64,000 nt of DNA from Mesorhizobium sp. Root554 (GCF_001427025.1 NZ_LMGA01000001.1:642661-706660), one strand, 5' to 3'. Shown: positions 42,144-52,126, numbered from the stretch's first letter. Notes: a model not told the origin generated them from the letters alone. Made by a program: numbers and translations.

Positions 42144-44927
42144 TCAGAAAAAGCCTTTCCGCTGCCACCATCCGCCTTTTTTCGGCTTCTGCTCGGCGGG
42201 TTCGCCGGGCTCGTTGGCGACGGTCGACGAGACGACCGGAGCCACGGTCTCGGCGGTTGCCGCCTTGCGCCGCGAAGCCCGCTTCTTGACCGGCTCCTCT
42301 GCCGCGGGGGGCTCCGCCTTCGGTTCCGCAGCTTTGGCCGGTTCGGCTGCAACTGTCTTTTCTTCGGTCGCCTCGGCTACAGCTTTCTTCGAGCGCGAGG
42401 CCCGCTTCGGCTTCTTCGGCTTTTCATCGTCGTTGGCCGCTGCCGGGGCATCGGCCGTCGCCGCTTCCGGCTGCGTTTCGGATTTTGGCTCCTCGGCCGC
42501 GGGCTTTTCGGCGGCGGCTTCAGCCTTCTCCGAATCCTCGATGCTTTCGCCAGCATCGCCGATCCCATCCTCGCCTTCGGGGCGGTTGCGCTTGCCGCCA
42601 CGCTTGCCACGCCGACGCTTCTTTGGCTGGCCGTCCTGGGCGACCGCTACAACGGACGCCCCGGCTTCATCGCCCGAATCGCCATCGTCGGTTTCGTCAT
42701 CGGACATCGATGCGGATGGCGCGGCCGTGACGGACTCTCCGCCCTGGTGTTCGACGCCCTGTTCGCGGTCCTTGCCGCCACGACGCCTGCGCCTGCGCCT
42801 GCGCTTCTTGTCGCCGCGCTGGCCGTCGTCGTTCTCGCCGGAACGCTCCTGCCGGCCCTGCTGGCCCTGCTGGCGGGGCTGCTCTTCCGCCTCCGTCTCG
42901 TCTTCCTCGATGACGATATCGTCTTCGGGTTCTTCCTCGATGGCGGGAAACTGTGTCCGGGCTTCGACGAAGCCTTCCGGCTTTTCCGCCAACGCACCGC
43001 GGAAGATCGCATAGTGCTGCGCTCCAACCGTGTCGTCGGCTTCGACGGTGATCGTCAGGCCGAAGCGTGTTTCCAGTTCGACCAGCGTGCTGCGCTTGTG
43101 ATTGAGCACGTAGAGGGCGGTCGCAGCCGGCGTGCGGACGGTGATGTGGCTGCGCGAATCCTTGAGCAGGAATTCCTCGATCGCCCGCACCACCAGCAGC
43201 GCCACGGAAGAATCAGAACGCACATGGCCGGTGCCGCCGCAATGCGGGCAGGGCTTCATGGTCGATTCGAGCACCGAGGCGCGGATGCGCTGGCGGCTCA
43301 TCTCCATCAGGCCGAAATGCGAGATGCGGCCGAGCTGGATACGCGCCCTGTCGTTCTTGAGGTGATCCTTCAACCGCTTCTCGACGGAGCGGTTGTTGCG
43401 GTTCTCCTCCATGTCGATGAAGTCGATGACGATCAGACCGGCAAGGTCGCGCAACCTGAGCTGGCGCGCCACTTCCTCGGCTGCTTCCAGATTGGTGTGA
43501 AGCGCCGTGTCCTCGATCGAGTGCTCCTTGGTGGAACGGCCCGAATTGACGTCGATGGCGACCAGCGCTTCCGTCTGGTTGATGATGATGTAGCCGCCGG
43601 ATTTCAGCGTCACCTGCGGCTGCAGCATCTTGTCGAGCTGCGCCTCGATACCGGAGCGCACGAAGATGGGCGTCGTGTCGCGATAAGGCTGCACAACCTT
43701 CGCATGGCTGGGCATCAGCATGCGCATGAAGTCCTTGGCCTCGCGGTAGCCGTCGTCGCCCGCAACCAGGATTTCGTCGATATCCTTGTTGTAGAGGTCG
43801 CGCACCGAGCGCTTGATCAGCGAGCCTTCCTCGTAGACGAGGGCAGGGGCGCTGGACTGCAAGGTCAGGCCGCGGACGTTCTCCCACAGCCGCATCAGAT
43901 ATTCGTAGTCGCGCTTGATCTCGGCCTTGGTGCGGCTTTCGCCCGCGGTGCGCAGGATGACGCCCATGCCCTGCGGCACCTCGAGGTCGGAGACGACCTC
44001 CTTCAGCCGCTTGCGATCCTGTGCGTTGGTGATCTTGCGGGAAATGCCGCCGCCGCGCGCCGTGTTCGGCATCAGCACCGAATAACGGCCGGCGAGCGAC
44101 AGATAGGTGGTCAGCGCCGCGCCCTTGTTGCCGCGCTCTTCCTTGACGACCTGCACCAGCAGGATCTGCCGGCGCTTGATGACTTCCTGGATCTTGTATT
44201 GCCGGCGCGGCGGCTTGCGGCGGTTGCGAACCTCTTCAAGCGCGTCTTCCGCGCCGACCGACTCCACATCGTGGTCGTCGTGGTGCGCGTGCTGCACCTC
44301 TTCGAGCATGCCGCGGTCTTCGGGCTGCTCGCCGCCGCCTTCAGGAATCTCTTCCGAAATGACGTCGGCATCGGCCTCCGCCTTCATGGTGATATTGGTT
44401 TCGTCGTCGGGCGCCGCTTCCGGCGCCGACTCCACGGCTGACGAAACTGCATCGTCACTCGCCGTCTCGTCGCCATCGCCGTTGTCGTCGGCGTTCGCGG
44501 CCGCATCTGCGCCGTCTTCGGAGGCGTCGGCGCGGCTTTCGTGGCTGGAGCGGCCGCGATGCTTGCCGCCGCGTCTGCGATTGCGCCGCCCGCGATGCCG
44601 GTCTTCGCCATCGCCGTCCTCGTCGTCCTCGTCGTCGGCTTCCTGCGCTTCAGCGTGCAGCAGGGCCTGACGGTCGGCGACCGGGATTTGATAGTAGTCG
44701 GGATGGATTTCGCTGAAGGCGAGGAACCCGTGACGGTTCCCGCCATATTCGACAAAGGCTGCCTGAAGGGAAGGTTCGACGCGGGTTACGCGGGCGAGAT
44801 AGATATTTCCTTTGAGCTGCTTTTTGTCCTGGGATTCAAAATCGAATTCTTCGATACGGTTACCGCGTACGACGACGACGCGTGTTTCCTCCGGGTGGGA
44901 GGCGTCTATTAGCATTTTGTTGGGCAT
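42144..44927 (-). CDS. rne: Ribonuclease E
   Basis: 927 aa. The N-terminal S1 domain is split by an acidic/Arg-rich insertion at about residues 92-242, a feature of alphaproteobacterial RNase E; it resumes at QYKIQEVIKRRQILLVQVVKEE. The DNase I-like catalytic part has EALVAIDVNSGR and DFIDMEENRN with the two metal aspartates, and the zinc-link CPHCGGTG. The C-terminal ~270 residues are a low-complexity Arg/Glu/Ala scaffold with RRRRRRR-type RNA-binding clusters, ending in a short conserved tail (KKGGWWQRKGFF). It initiates mRNA decay and processes rRNA/tRNA. Divergent from amiC, with a 683-base gap. Confidence 0.96.
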   Translation of the reverse strand: MPNKMLIDASHPEETRVVVVRGNRIEEFDFESQDKKQLKGNIYLARVTRVEPSLQAAFVEYGGNRHGFLAFSEIHPDYYQIPVADRQALLHAEAQEADDEDDEDGDGEDRHRGRRNRRRGGKHRGRSSHESRADASEDGADAAANADDNGDGDETASDDAVSSAVESAPEAAPDDETNITMKAEADADVISEEIPEGGGEQPEDRGMLEEVQHAHHDDHDVESVGAEDALEEVRNRRKPPRRQYKIQEVIKRRQILLVQVVKEERGNKGAALTTYLSLAGRYSVLMPNTARGGGISRKITNAQDRKRLKEVVSDLEVPQGMGVILRTAGESRTKAEIKRDYEYLMRLWENVRGLTLQSSAPALVYEEGSLIKRSVRDLYNKDIDEILVAGDDGYREAKDFMRMLMPSHAKVVQPYRDTTPIFVRSGIEAQLDKMLQPQVTLKSGGYIIINQTEALVAIDVNSGRSTKEHSIEDTALHTNLEAAEEVARQLRLRDLAGLIVIDFIDMEENRNNRSVEKRLKDHLKNDRARIQLGRISHFGLMEMSRQRIRASVLESTMKPCPHCGGTGHVRSDSSVALLVVRAIEEFLLKDSRSHITVRTPAATALYVLNHKRSTLVELETRFGLTITVEADDTVGAQHYAIFRGALAEKPEGFVEARTQFPAIEEEPEDDIVIEEDETEAEEQPRQQGQQGRQERSGENDDGQRGDKKRRRRRRRRGGKDREQGVEHQGGESVTAAPSASMSDDETDDGDSGDEAGASVVAVAQDGQPKKRRRGKRGGKRNRPEGEDGIGDAGESIEDSEKAEAAAEKPAAEEPKSETQPEAATADAPAAANDDEKPKKPKRASRSKKAVAEATEEKTVAAEPAKAAEPKAEPPAAEEPVKKRASRRKAATAETVAPVVSSTVANEPGEPAEQKPKKGGWWQRKGFF

Positions 44928-45610
44928 TATTTCGTTTCCCCCCGGCAGCCGCCAGCCTCAGCGGGAGGGACAATGCCCGTCGCTGTGGGTCTGTATCAGT
45001 CAGGGTGCCGGATGTTTGCATGTTCGCCGTGCGATGCTTCAACGCCACTGCGGTGCCGCCCGCTGCCAAAATGGCGCGGTTGAATGCGGACCTTTCCATC
45101 AGTGCGCTTGAAGACATCGTCGCCTGGCGAACCCTTTTTTTGAACCAAAGCCCGGAATGAACCGGACCAGCTTGTTTGCTCTGTCGAGCCGGCGCGGGAC
45201 CTCGTCCCTAGCCGTTTTCTTCACGCAGACGATTCCCCCGCCACGGGAGCACGCCTGCGAAATTCGTCGCAACCACCTGAAACCTTCGCTCGATTGCTCG
45301 TCGCGACTGGAACTTGCCCCATGTTTGGCCTGCAACCGAAAGCTGCGGAACGGGGCGTCCCAGGATTGCGGTGATCCACCATCGCTTTTATGATTTGGCA
45401 CAGTGGAAGGCAACCCCGATTCCGACGCCGGCAAAAGCACTTCCGCAGCGGAAGCCCGGGCGCGGGAATATGCTCGCTTCCACACCGCATGTCCGTCGTG
45501 AAAAGGCTTGGTTAACCTTCTCTGGATACGAAGCGTTAGGCGTTTTGGAGCCGGACGGTCGCGCCTGATTCGCGGCCGAGAGTGCGCCAAGGGGAGCCAC
45601 TGGACTTGAG
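44928..45610. other. Long intergenic region between rne and amiC
   Basis: 683 bases without a convincing gene on either strand. It must hold the rne promoter and leader on the minus strand and the amiC promoter on the plus strand. RNase E messages usually have a long autoregulatory leader, and the rne-proximal 200 bases are GC-rich and fold-prone, but I see no perfect hairpin or consensus promoter. Short reading frames within it have no ribosome site or conserved look. Confidence 0.5.
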
Positions 45611-46867
45611 ATGGGATTTGCAGCGCAAAACGGCAAGGTTTTGAAGTCTGGCGGTCTCTTCGGCCGGCTCGCCTCGTTGCTGTTGTTCCTGGTCTGCTGT
45701 CTCGCCGTCCCGGCTTTGGCCCAAGCCTCCGAAGCACCGATCAAGGCCTTCGACTACCGGATGGCCGGCGACGCCACCAAAATGCGCATCGTCGTCGATT
45801 TCGAACGCGAGCCTCAGCCGAAATGGTTCCTCCTGCGAGCCCCGAACCGGCTGGTCATCGATCTGCCGGGGACCGTGCTCGCGCTCGACCCCAAGGATGT
45901 GAAGGCTCGCGGCCTGGTCAAGAACGTCCGCTACGGCAATGTCGGCGAGACCACGGGCCGGCTGGTCCTGACGGGGAAGGGGCCTTTTCTGGTCGATAGC
46001 CTCGATGTCCTGAAGAATGACGATGGCAAGGGCTACCGCCTCGCGGTGGAGATTTCGGCCGCTTCGGCTCGGGAATTCGAGGCTGCGCTGGCCGACCAAT
46101 CCCTCACCACCGGCTCGACTGCGGCCGTCGCGAAGGGTGAAAGGGTCGGCAACGGCCCAACATCCAACCCCGGGCATCGCTTTACCGTAGTGGTCGATGC
46201 CGGCCATGGCGGCATTGACGGCGGCGCCGAGGGATCGAGCGGCACCGTCGAGAAGGACGTGACGCTCGCCTTCGCGAAGGAGCTTCGCGACAAGCTCCTT
46301 TCGGTTGGCAAGTACGAGGTCTTCATGACCCGCGACAAAGACGAATTCCTGCGGCTGGACGACCGCGTCCGCATCGCGCGCCAGCATGAGGCGGATCTGT
46401 TCATTTCGATCCACGCCGATACCATCAATCTGAAAGGCATTCGCGGCGCCACCGTCTACACGGTCTCGGACAAGGCCTCCGATCCGGAGGCGCAGGCCCT
46501 GGCCGATCGCGAAAACCTGTCCGACCAGTTCGCCGGCATGGAAATCAAGGCGGACGATCCACAGGTCACCGACATATTGATAGACCTGATCCGGCGCGAG
46601 ACGCATTCCTTTTCCATGAGCTTCGCGCACACGCTCGTCGGAAAGCTTTCGACCACGGTCGGCCTCATCAACAACCCGCATCGCTCGGCCGGCTTCCGCG
46701 TGCTGAAGGCGCCCGACGTGCCGTCCGTCCTGGTCGAACTCGGATATTTGTCCAACGCCAAGGACGAGGCTCAGCTCATCGACCCGGACTGGCGCGGCAA
46801 GGCGGCGGACAGCATCGCCGGCGCGGTCGCGGTTTTCGCGGCCGGCAGACAGGGCGCTGGCGGCTAG
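45611..46867 (+). CDS. amiC: N-acetylmuramoyl-L-alanine amidase (AMIN + Amidase_3)
   Basis: 418 aa. Signal peptide at about residues 18-40; an AMIN domain (about 45-150: AFDYRMAGDATKMRIVVDFE) that targets the septum; and an Amidase_3 domain with zinc residues in VVVDAGHGGIDGGAEG, VEKDVTLAFAKEL, FISIHAD and catalytic Glu in VLVELGYLSN. It splits the amide between MurNAc and the stem peptide to separate daughter cells. It lies just upstream of mrcA on the same strand, forming a cell-wall pair. AmiC-type naming follows the AMIN domain. Confidence 0.93.
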   Translation: MGFAAQNGKVLKSGGLFGRLASLLLFLVCCLAVPALAQASEAPIKAFDYRMAGDATKMRIVVDFEREPQPKWFLLRAPNRLVIDLPGTVLALDPKDVKARGLVKNVRYGNVGETTGRLVLTGKGPFLVDSLDVLKNDDGKGYRLAVEISAASAREFEAALADQSLTTGSTAAVAKGERVGNGPTSNPGHRFTVVVDAGHGGIDGGAEGSSGTVEKDVTLAFAKELRDKLLSVGKYEVFMTRDKDEFLRLDDRVRIARQHEADLFISIHADTINLKGIRGATVYTVSDKASDPEAQALADRENLSDQFAGMEIKADDPQVTDILIDLIRRETHSFSMSFAHTLVGKLSTTVGLINNPHRSAGFRVLKAPDVPSVLVELGYLSNAKDEAQLIDPDWRGKAADSIAGAVAVFAAGRQGAGG

Positions 46868-47081
46868 CGATGCCGGCGCGCACGCTGCCGCTTCACACGC
46901 GTTGCGCGGCAACAACACCGGGTGGTTTTATTTCGGCCGCTGGGGGGCTAAACTTCATCTCGCCGTATTTTGCCCACATCGCCGCGACATTGGGTTTCGA
47001 ATACGGATCGGGAGCCACGCCTGTGCTTGCGCGCGGTGCTGCTTGGTTTAGGAGAATCCCGGACGTTGGACTGGAGCGGGC

Positions 47082-49535
47082 ATGATTCGTCTTATCGGCT
47101 ATTTCTTCGGCATCGGCACCATGCTCGCCCTTTTGGTGGCGGCAGGGGTTGCTGTCTATATCGGCCACCTGACCAAGGATTTGCCCGACTACGAGGTGCT
47201 GGCCAAGTATGAGCCGCCGGTAACGACGCGCATCCACGCGTCGGACGGTTCGCTGATGGCGGAATATGCGCGCGAGCGGCGGCTTTACCTGCCGATCCAG
47301 GCTGTACCGGATCGCGTCAAGGCAGCGTTCCTGTCGGCAGAAGACAAGAACTTCTACAACCATCCCGGCATCGACATCACCGGCCTCGGCCGCGCCGTCC
47401 TCACCAATTTCCAGAATTTCGGCTCGGGCCGCCGCCAGGTCGGCGCGTCGACGATCACCCAGCAGGTCGCCAAGAACTTCCTGCTGACCTCGGACCAGAC
47501 CTATGAGCGCAAGATCAGGGAAATGGTCCTGGCCTTCCGCATCGAGCAGGCCTATCCGAAGGACCGCATCCTCGAACTCTACCTGAACGAGATATTCTTC
47601 GGCCTCGGCGCCTATGGCGTCGCTGGCGCCGCGCTCACCTACTACGACAAGTCGGTCAACGAGCTGACGGTTTCGGAAGCGGCCTATCTCGCATCGCTGC
47701 CGAAGGGCCCGTCGAACTACCATCCTTTCAAGCACACGGATCGCGCCATCGAGCGCCGCAACTGGGTCATCGACCAGATGGTCGACAATGGCTACGTCAC
47801 CCATGAGGAGGGCGAGAAGGCCAAGGCCGAGCCGCTGGGCGTCACGCCGCGCCGTAACGGCACCTATCTGTTCGCCGGCGAATACTTCACCGAGGAAGTC
47901 CGTCGCGTCATCATCGCCCGCTATGGTGAGAACGCGCTCTACGAGGGCGGCCTGTCGGTGCGCACGACGCTCGATCCCAAGCTGCAGCTTTTCGCCCGCA
48001 AGGCGATGCAGACCGGCCTGATGAAGTTCGACACGTTGCGCGGCTATCGCGGTCCGGTCAAGACGATCGACATCTCCGGCGACTGGGGCAAGGCGCTGGC
48101 CGAGGTCAAGGGCCTGGAAGACGTGCCGGAATGGTCGCTGGCCGTCGTTCTCGACAGCTCGGCCTCCGGTCTCTCCATCGGCCTCCAGCCGGAGCGCGAG
48201 ATTTCCGGTGCGCTGGTCAAGGAGCGCGTCGAGTCCACCGTGTCCAAGGAGGACATGAGCTGGGCCATGCGTTACAAGAAGGACGGCAAGACGCTGAAGG
48301 CCAAGTCGCCGGCTGACGTGCTCAGCCCCGGCGACGTCATCTTCGTCCAGAAGAAGGACGACGCCGACGCTTACCAGTTGCGGCAGGTGCCGGAGGTCGA
48401 GGGTGGTCTGGTGGCGATGGACCCACACACCGGCCGCGTGCTGGCCATGGTCGGCGGCTTCTCCTACGCGCAGTCCGAGTTCAACCGCGCCACGCAGGCG
48501 ATGCGCCAGCCGGGCTCGTCCTTCAAGCCGATCGTCTATGCGGCCGCGCTCGACAATGGCTATACGCCGGCTTCCGTCATCATGGACGGACCGATCACCA
48601 TCCAGTCCGGCAACACGACCTGGACGCCGAAGAACTATGACGGCCGCACAGCCGGCCCCGCCACGCTTCGCTCGGGCATCGAGCGCTCGCGCAATTTGAT
48701 GACGGTGCGCCTCGCCAACGACATGGGCATGAAGCTGGTCGCCGAATATGCCGAGCGCTTCGGCGTCTACGACCACCTCGCGCCCTATCTGCCGATGGCG
48801 CTGGGCTCGGGTGAGACCACCGTCATGCGCATGGTCTCGGCCTATTCGATCATGGCCAATGGCGGCAAGTCGATCAAACCGTCGGTGATCGACCGCATCC
48901 AGGACCGCTACGGCAAGACCGTGTTCAAGCAGGACGAGCGCGGCTGCGAGAACTGCAACGCGCAGGAATGGCAGAACCAGCCAGAGCCCGAACTCGTCGA
49001 CAATTCCGAGCAGGTCCTCGACCCGATGACGGCCTACCAGATCACCTCGATGATGCAGGGTGTCGTCCAGCGCGGCACCGCCGTCACCATCTCCGAACTC
49101 GGCTATCCGATCGCCGGCAAGACCGGCACCACCAACGACGAGAAGGACGCCTGGTTCATCGGCTATACGCCCAATCTCGTGGTCGGCCTCTATATGGGGT
49201 ACGACCAGCCGCGCCAGCTTGGCTCGGGCGTGACCGGCGGCGGCCTCTCGGCGCCTGTCTTCAAGGCGTTCATGAAGGATGCGCTGGTCGGCCAGCCGAA
49301 GATCGACTTCAAGGTGCCGGATGGCATGAAGCTCATCGCCATCAACCACAAGACCGGCATGCGAGCCCAGGAAGGCGAGGCGGGCACGATCATCGAAGCC
49401 TTCAAGCCCGGCACCGGGCCTGCCGACAGCTATTGGGTCATCGGCATGGGCGATGACGGCTCCAATGGCAGCGGCACGGCGCTGTCGCCGAAGGCGGCGG
49501 GCGATATACAGTCCGGCGGCGGCGGGCTCTACTGA
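47082..49535 (+). CDS. mrcA: Penicillin-binding protein 1A (bifunctional)
   Basis: 817 aa. One N-terminal membrane helix (about residues 5-28); a GT51 transglycosylase domain with catalytic Glu87 in SAEDKNFYNHPGID and GASTITQQVAKNFLL; a middle OB-like domain (about 320-440); and a transpeptidase domain with SxxK nucleophile at Ser479 (QPGSSFKPIVYA), then SxN and KTG (IAGKTGTTNDEKDAWFIG). It polymerises and cross-links peptidoglycan in the periplasm. A weakly placed AGGAG before the ATG; downstream of amiC by 214 bases. A hairpin precedes prfB. Confidence 0.96.
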   Translation: MIRLIGYFFGIGTMLALLVAAGVAVYIGHLTKDLPDYEVLAKYEPPVTTRIHASDGSLMAEYARERRLYLPIQAVPDRVKAAFLSAEDKNFYNHPGIDITGLGRAVLTNFQNFGSGRRQVGASTITQQVAKNFLLTSDQTYERKIREMVLAFRIEQAYPKDRILELYLNEIFFGLGAYGVAGAALTYYDKSVNELTVSEAAYLASLPKGPSNYHPFKHTDRAIERRNWVIDQMVDNGYVTHEEGEKAKAEPLGVTPRRNGTYLFAGEYFTEEVRRVIIARYGENALYEGGLSVRTTLDPKLQLFARKAMQTGLMKFDTLRGYRGPVKTIDISGDWGKALAEVKGLEDVPEWSLAVVLDSSASGLSIGLQPEREISGALVKERVESTVSKEDMSWAMRYKKDGKTLKAKSPADVLSPGDVIFVQKKDDADAYQLRQVPEVEGGLVAMDPHTGRVLAMVGGFSYAQSEFNRATQAMRQPGSSFKPIVYAAALDNGYTPASVIMDGPITIQSGNTTWTPKNYDGRTAGPATLRSGIERSRNLMTVRLANDMGMKLVAEYAERFGVYDHLAPYLPMALGSGETTVMRMVSAYSIMANGGKSIKPSVIDRIQDRYGKTVFKQDERGCENCNAQEWQNQPEPELVDNSEQVLDPMTAYQITSMMQGVVQRGTAVTISELGYPIAGKTGTTNDEKDAWFIGYTPNLVVGLYMGYDQPRQLGSGVTGGGLSAPVFKAFMKDALVGQPKIDFKVPDGMKLIAINHKTGMRAQEGEAGTIIEAFKPGTGPADSYWVIGMGDDGSNGSGTALSPKAAGDIQSGGGGLY

Positions 49536-49552
49536 TTAGGACATGAACGTGA

Positions 49553-49578
49553 ATGGGCCGGGCGAAAGTCCGGCCCAT
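49553..49578 (+). terminator. Hairpin after mrcA
   Basis: A perfect nine-bp stem (ATGGGCCGG with CCGGCCCAT) and eight-base loop 18 bases after the mrcA stop. No long T run follows, so it may be a weak terminator or attenuator before prfB. Confidence 0.45.
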
Positions 49579-49657
49579 CTGGCTTTACAGGCATCGGCCG
49601 CCTGCCTATGTATCCGGCTCAGCGATCCAATTTCCATAACGGACAGAATTATCAGCC

Positions 49658-50789
49658 ATGCGCGCGGAAACGCAGAACATTGTCGACGAGATCAGGCAGG
49701 CCATAACCCTGCTGAGGAGGCATCTTTGACTGGGATCAGGCTATCAAGCGGCTTGAATACCTGAACGTCCGCGCCGAGGACGCCAGCCTCTGGAACGATC
49801 CGATCGAGGCGCAGAAGATGATGCGCGAACGCCAGAGCCTCGAGGAAGGCATCGCCGCGGTCAAAGGGCTCACTCAGGCGCTGGACGACAATATCGGCCT
49901 GATCGAGCTTGGCGAGGAAGAGGGCGACGAGAGCGTCATCTCCGAGGCCGAGAGCGCGCTGCGCTCCATGCGCGGCGAGGTGAAGGCGCGTCAGGTCGAG
50001 ACGCTTCTGTCTGGCGAAGCCGATTCCAACGACACCTATCTGGAAATCCACGCCGGCGCCGGCGGCACCGAAAGCCAGGACTGGGCCTCGATGCTGCTGC
50101 GCATGTACACGCGCTGGGCCGAGCGCCGCCGCTTCAAGGTCGAGGTTCTGGAAGTCCATGACGGCGAAGAGGCCGGCATCAAGTCCGCCACGCTGCTGAT
50201 CAAAGGCCACAACGCCTATGGTTGGCTGAAGACCGAATCCGGTGTGCATCGCCTGGTGCGCATCTCACCCTACGACAGCAATGCGCGCCGCCATACATCG
50301 TTTTCGAGCGCCTGGGTCTATCCGGTCATCGACGACTCGATCCAGATCGACGTTTCGGAGTCCGACGTCCGCATCGACACCTACCGCTCGTCCGGTTCTG
50401 GCGGCCAGCACGTCAACACCACTGATTCCGCCGTGCGCATCACCCATCTGGCGACCGGCATAGCGGTGGCCTGCCAGGCCGAACGCTCGCAGCACAAGAA
50501 CAAGGCCAAGGCCTGGGAAATGCTGCGTTCGCGCCTCTACGAGGAAGAGCTGAAGAAACGCGAGGCGGTGGCCAACGCCACGGAAGCCTCGAAGAGCGAC
50601 ATCGGCTGGGGCCATCAGATCCGCTCTTACGTTCTCCAGCCATACCAGATGGTCAAGGACCTGCGCACCGGCGTCGAAAGTTCCAATCCCTCGGCAGTGC
50701 TCGACGGCGACCTCGACGACTTCATGGAAGCGTCGCTGTCGCAGCGCATCGAAGGCGGCGCGGGCGAAGCGGTTGCCGATATCGACTGA
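49658..50789 (+). CDS. prfB: Peptide chain release factor 2, with programmed +1 frameshift
   Basis: About 376 aa after a +1 shift. Frame one starts ATG 49658 ([23 protein letters not shown]) and meets an in-frame TGA at codon 24; frame two resumes with GAC at 49728. RF2 motifs follow: the anticodon-like tripeptide in [18 protein letters not shown] (Ser-Pro-Tyr where E. coli has Ser-Pro-Phe) and the peptidyl-hydrolysis GGQ in [18 protein letters not shown]2 releases peptides at UGA and UAA. The TGA is not a mutation but the known autoregulatory stop. Confidence 0.96.
49715..49729 (+). promoter_or_regulatory. prfB programmed +1 frameshift site
   Basis: AGGAGG (internal Shine-Dalgarno-like, 49715-49720), three bases, then CTT TGA C (49724-49730). 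The spacing is exactly that of the E. coli site AGGGGG-TAT-CTT-TGA-C. When RF2 is scarce, ribosomes pause at TGA and slip +1 from CTT to TTT, letting RF2 be made. A direct feedback loop on RF2 level. Confidence 0.95.
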
Positions 50790-50869
50790 CAGGAGTGCTC
50801 GCCGCACCAGCTTGCCAGCGCGGGCCGTTTGTGCTGCCTTCGATCCCTGACCAGGAACGAGGGATCGCC

Positions 50870-51235
50870 ATGGCCGTCAAGGGAAGCTGTCACTGCAAAT
50901 CGACCACTTTCGAAGTCTCGGAAGCGCCGCAAACTGTAACGCGCTGCACATGCTCCTTCTGCTCCAAGCGCGGCGCGCTCTGGGCTTATTACGAGCCATC
51001 GCAGGTGAAGATCGAGCCGCAGCGTTCGACCGCCGCCTATCGCTGGCAGACCATGATCGTGAAGCATGGCTTCTGCCCGGCATGCGGCTGCACCACCTTC
51101 ACCGAAACGCCCGACTGGAGCACCGGCGAAGCGGATTTCGACAAGATGCGCATCGCCGTCAACGCGCGCCTGTTGGACGACTTCGACCTCGACAAGGTCG
51201 AGGTGACCGTGATCGACGGCAAGAACCTCTGGTAG
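50870..51235 (+). CDS. GFA family protein (DUF636, glutathione-dependent formaldehyde-activating-like)
   Basis: 121 aa. Zinc cysteines are visible: GSCHCKSTTFEV, CTCSFCSKRGALWAYY and HGFCPACGCTTFTET, the CENP-V/GFA fold. True formaldehyde activation is shown for few members; the function is best left as a zinc protein of this fold. The ATG at 50870 starts the family-typical MAVKGSCHC. It lies 80 bases after prfB. Confidence 0.9.
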   Translation: MAVKGSCHCKSTTFEVSEAPQTVTRCTCSFCSKRGALWAYYEPSQVKIEPQRSTAAYRWQTMIVKHGFCPACGCTTFTETPDWSTGEADFDKMRIAVNARLLDDFDLDKVEVTVIDGKNLW

Positions 51236-51389
51236 GTCGGGTCCGCCAATGCAGCACGCCTGATTTCATACCGGAAAAGCAGGATATGTCGGTTTTCCCG
51301 TTCCGCTTTTTGCCGTATTTGATGCTACAACGTGCTCATGACGGGTCACACGGCGCGCCATCGCGCAGCCGATTTTGGAGGGACAATCG

Positions 51390-52037
51390 ATGAAGAAAAC
51401 CGTTCTCGCCATTGTGGCGACGGCAGTGCTTGTTAGTGCGTGCACCACCGATCCTTATACCGGCGAGCAGAAGGTTTCGAACACCGCGGGCGGCGCCGTT
51501 CTGGGCGGCCTGGCGGGCGCGGCCCTCGGCACGCTGGCCGGCGGCAACGACCGCCGCAACGCGTTGATCGGCGCGGGCATCGGCGCGCTGGCGGGTGGCG
51601 CCATCGGTTCGGTCATGGACCAGAACGAAAACGAATTGCGGGCACAGCTTCAGGGCACCGGCGTCAGCGTCACCCGCGCCGGCGACCAGATCATCCTCAA
51701 CATGCCTTCCGACATCACCTTCGCCGTCGATCAGGACGCCGTGAAGCCGAGCTTCTATTCGGTCCTGAATTCGGTCGGCCTGGTGCTGAAGAAGTACAAG
51801 CAGACGATCGTCGACGTGTACGGCCACACCGATTCCACCGGCAGCGACCAGCACAATTTCGACCTGTCGCAGCGCCGCGCGCTGGCCGTCGCCAACTATC
51901 TCTCGGCCCAGGGCGTCGATTCCCGCCGCTTCGCCGTCACCGGCTTCGGCGAGTCCCGGCCGGTTGCGTCGAACAACACCGCGGAAGGACGGGCGCAGAA
52001 CCGCCGCGTCGAAATCCAGCTTTCGCCGCTGACCTGA
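51390..52037 (+). CDS. OmpA-family lipoprotein with glycine-zipper region
   Basis: 215 aa. Lipoprotein signal ending VLVSACTT, Cys18. Residues about 30-78 are a Gly/Ala-rich glycine-zipper (AVLGGLAGAALGTLAGG...IGAGIGALAGGAIGSV), and about 95-215 the OmpA peptidoglycan-binding domain (VYGHTDSTGSDQHNFDLSQRRALAVANYL; GFGESRPVASNNTAEGRAQNRRVEI). It would tie the outer membrane to peptidoglycan (Pal/YiaD-like). GGAGGGAC before the ATG at 51390. A strong terminator follows. Confidence 0.93.
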   Translation: MKKTVLAIVATAVLVSACTTDPYTGEQKVSNTAGGAVLGGLAGAALGTLAGGNDRRNALIGAGIGALAGGAIGSVMDQNENELRAQLQGTGVSVTRAGDQIILNMPSDITFAVDQDAVKPSFYSVLNSVGLVLKKYKQTIVDVYGHTDSTGSDQHNFDLSQRRALAVANYLSAQGVDSRRFAVTGFGESRPVASNNTAEGRAQNRRVEIQLSPLT

Positions 52038-52056
52038 TCGGAACGGTATTCCGGAA

Positions 52057-52090
52057 AAAAGAAACGGCCCCGTTCGGGGCCGTTTCTTTT
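52057..52090. terminator. Strong bidirectional terminator after the OmpA-like gene
   Basis: A perfect 15-bp stem (AAAAGAAACGGCCCC with GGGGCCGTTTCTTTT) with a four-base loop GTTC. T-rich in both directions, between two convergent genes. Confidence 0.92.
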
Positions 52091-52126
52091 CCAACGTCAG
52101 GATGAGCCTTTCGGTCGGGTGCGCGA

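Noticed and set aside
42747..44441. 564-codon open frame antisense to rne
   Set aside because: Mirror of the RNase E catalytic region; no signature of its own.
46893..49349. 818-codon open frame antisense to mrcA
   Set aside because: The mrcA frame has all GT51 and transpeptidase motifs. The opposite frame is an open shadow typical of high-GC codon use, with no motif and no ribosome site.
45611..49535. amiC-mrcA as a new cell-wall system
   Set aside because: This gene pair next to prfB is an ordinary conserved neighbourhood in rhizobia.
49658..49729. Broken 5' end of prfB as a pseudogene
   Set aside because: The in-frame TGA lies in a perfect programmed frameshift site, so the gene is intact.
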